6,707 nt of DNA, from the NCBI GenBank assembly GCA_937916415.1, contig CALGGH010000272.1, positions 1 through 6,707 of the forward strand, read 5' to 3'. The first letter of the stretch is position 1. Each line of letters begins with the position of its first letter. Below are positions 5,536 to 6,707 of the stretch, piece by piece. The notes below the pieces were generated by a model. The model ran no database searches, was not told where the DNA came from, and saw only the letters and a program-made list of their open reading frames with translations. This DNA comes from an uncultured Lachnospiraceae bacterium (GTDB lineage: Bacteria; Bacillota; Clostridia; Lachnospirales; Lachnospiraceae). The translations under genes and the position numbers were made by a program.

Positions 5536-6218
5536 GCTTTTGCTTCATCCGGCGTCTCCAACAGCTTTCTCAAGAGGTATGCGGGCTCACGCCTCACCAA
5601 ACGTCATATTCATAAAATATTAAAAAAAATCGATGAGCCGACGCTCGACATGCACGACAGCGGCGGCATCACGATCAAGTCCGAGGTTTACCCGCAGAAA
5701 ATAATAGAATACACGAGGGAAAATGACATAGGCCTGTTTTTGATAGTTGCGCCCTATCCCACCAATGACGATCATGAACTCGTCTACAACAGGGTGCACG
5801 AGATAGCCAACCACTATGAACTCTCTTAGGAGCTGTTCAGAAATAACTTTTAAATTATGCGATGTATGCTTTTTTTGATTGCAAGGAAAAAACCGGAGCT
5901 GTACCGAGGTACAGCGAGGATTTTTGACGAAGCAATCAGAAAAGCAGACAAGAAGAATTAAAAGTTATTCTGTAACAGATCCTTACAACGGTACCAACTA
6001 TTTCTATGATCACATGGATCTGGACTTTGAGACCCGACTTTAACGATCCGTCCCACTTAAACTACAGCGGCAGCTGCAAGTTCACGAGATATCTGGGTCA
6101 GGAGATCCTGTACAGGTTCGACGCTCCCGACCGGCGGAGAGACGAACGCTACGAATCCTGGGACAGGCATGCCGAAAACGTCAGAAACGACGTACGCGAG
6201 CTTGGCTGCGATCAATAA
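5536..6218 (+). pseudogene. SGNH/GDSL-hydrolase-like gene remnant: truncated, split by a MITE, and frameshifted
   Basis: The coding remnant reads through YPQKIIEYTRENDIGLFLIVAPYP up to NHYELS, stops at the inserted element (5829-5982), and resumes as YNGTNYFYDHMDLDFET once the element and one TTA copy are removed. A run of three C (6033-6035) then shifts the frame. With one C fewer it continues as DFNDPSHLNYSG, KFTRYLGQEIL and on to the TAA at 6216-6218. DPSH (codons 6045-6056) resembles the Asp-x-x-His block V of SGNH hydrolases and polysaccharide-modifying acyltransferase relatives. The family assignment comes from these motifs. The N-terminal GDS serine block is absent. The only upstream ATG (5506) lies inside the tRNA terminator and has no ribosome binding site. 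The left limit of homology is uncertain; 5536 is the first base after the terminator. No functional product is expected. Confidence 0.8.
5829..5982. mobile_element. MITE-like element, 154 bp, imperfect terminal inverted repeats, TTA target duplication
   Basis: The ends are inverted repeats: 5829-5856 and the complement of 5956-5982 align nearly throughout, both beginning GGA and sharing CTGTT and ATAACTTTT, with single-base indels. TTA flanks the element on both sides (5826-5828 and 5983-5985), and removing the element plus one TTA restores the interrupted reading frame. Inside is a second inverted pair (5867-5882 with 5932-5946) and a central perfect 8-bp hairpin, GCTGTACC/GGTACAGC (5898-5905, 5908-5915). 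The whole element could therefore fold into one long hairpin. It has no room for a transposase and must be mobilised in trans. A 3-bp T-A target fits some IS5-related groups, but the parent is not identified. Confidence 0.85.
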
Positions 6219-6677
6219 TCATGCCTGCTCCAAAAGCCCATCACGGTTTCCGATACGTCTTCTAAGCTCACGTCCGTCACGTCGCTCCATTCCCTCGGAA
6301 ACATCCTGACGTTGGAAGTCCACGTGAACCTGTCGTCAAGCAGCGCTATGACGCCCACGTCCGTCTCCGTACGGACGAGGCGGCCGGCCGCCTGCTGCAC
6401 GCGGTTCATCCCGGGATAGGAATATGCGTATTCATAGCCCTGACGTCCGCGTTCTTCAAAGAAACTCCTGAGCAGGTCCCTTTCGCCTCCGATCTGGGGA
6501 AGGCCGGTGCCAATTATGATCACCCCTATGAGCGCATCATCCTTTAAGTCTATCCCTTCGGCGAAGATCCCGCCGAGCACGCAGAATCCCACCAGGGTCG
6601 GCGCATCCGACTCCGCATCACGCTCCCTGAACCTTGCCAGGAATTCTTCCCTGTCCCTTTCGCGCATGTTGGATGAC
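6212..6677 (-). CDS. DinG/XPD-like ATP-dependent DNA helicase, C-terminal part only
   Basis: The last 154 residues of a superfamily 2 helicase of the DinG/Rad3 (XPD-like) group, which unwinds DNA with ATP in repair or replication restart. The second helicase domain shows motif V-like GGIFAEGIDL (6574-6545), IIIGTGLPQ, YPGMN and motif VI QAAGRLVR (6394-6371), then VIALLDDRF. The arginine in QAAGR is the family's finger residue. The frame is open to 6677, beyond which the sequence is adapter, so the methionine codon at 6667 is internal and the Walker A, DEAH and any Fe-S cluster regions are missing. Full-length relatives have roughly 650-800 residues. Its stop (6212-6214) overlaps the end of the convergent pseudogene by 7 bp. 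Confidence 0.88.
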
Positions 6678-6707
6678 AGATCGGAAGAGCGTCGTGTAGG
6701 GAAAGAG
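6678..6707. other. Illumina TruSeq adapter sequence (not genomic)
   Basis: From 6678 to the end the sequence matches the standard TruSeq adapter, beginning AGATCGGAAGAGC and continuing GTCGTGTAGGGAAAGAG without a mismatch. It is a library artefact left at the contig edge. It interrupts the helicase frame, and any protein read through it would be false. Confidence 0.97.

Noticed and set aside
5318..5600. Two minus-strand frames crossing the tRNA-Gly gene
   Set aside because: They are antisense translations of a perfect tRNA and its terminator, a well-known source of false hypothetical proteins.
5829..5982. Attenuator, small RNA gene or CRISPR-type repeat
   Set aside because: The inverted ends, flanking TTA duplication and restored host frame are better explained by transposition, and there is no repeat-spacer series.

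Overview
The window reads as a contig from a Gram-positive anaerobe of the Clostridia (Bacillota), perhaps a Lachnospiraceae- or Ruminococcus-like gut or rumen organism. This rests on strong AGGAGG/GGGGAG ribosome binding sites, TTGACA/TAAAAT promoters, a permuted GH3 glycosidase of the type known from rumen Clostridia, a YaaO-type Orn/Lys/Arg decarboxylase, and an AmmeMemoRadiSam radical SAM enzyme. That assignment is inference; there is no rRNA or marker gene. The last 30 bases are Illumina adapter, so the right edge is not genomic and the sequence is a short-read draft or metagenome contig.

Layout. Most genes lie on the minus strand and are listed here in transcription order. A helicase C-terminus (DinG/XPD-like) occupies 6677-6212 and is cut by the adapter. 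Then come a radical SAM enzyme, amrS (5321-4473), and a small acidic protein of unknown function (4450-3950), 22 nt apart and probably co-transcribed. A putative promoter and two hairpins follow. Next are a cytoplasmic GH3 beta-glycosidase with inverted domain order (3818-1224) and, 25 nt on, a PLP-dependent amino-acid decarboxylase (1198 to beyond position 1). The decarboxylase runs off the window inside a 15-bp tandem repeat.

On the plus strand is a complete tRNA-Gly(UCC) unit: promoter 5363-5391, tRNA 5431-5502 and terminator 5505-5535. Its promoter is back to back with the amrS promoter. Directly after the terminator lies the wreck of an SGNH-hydrolase-like gene (about 5536-6218). It lacks its N-terminal part, is split by a 154-bp MITE-like element with imperfect inverted ends and a TTA target duplication, and carries a one-base frameshift further on. 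Its stop overlaps that of the convergent helicase.

The genes do not form one obvious pathway. The GH3/decarboxylase pair and the amrS/acidic-protein pair look like two short transcription units. No new defence or biosynthetic system is evident. The items most worth following are the compact hairpin MITE and its host pseudogene, the acidic partner of a C-terminally short AmrS, and the coding minisatellite at the left edge.
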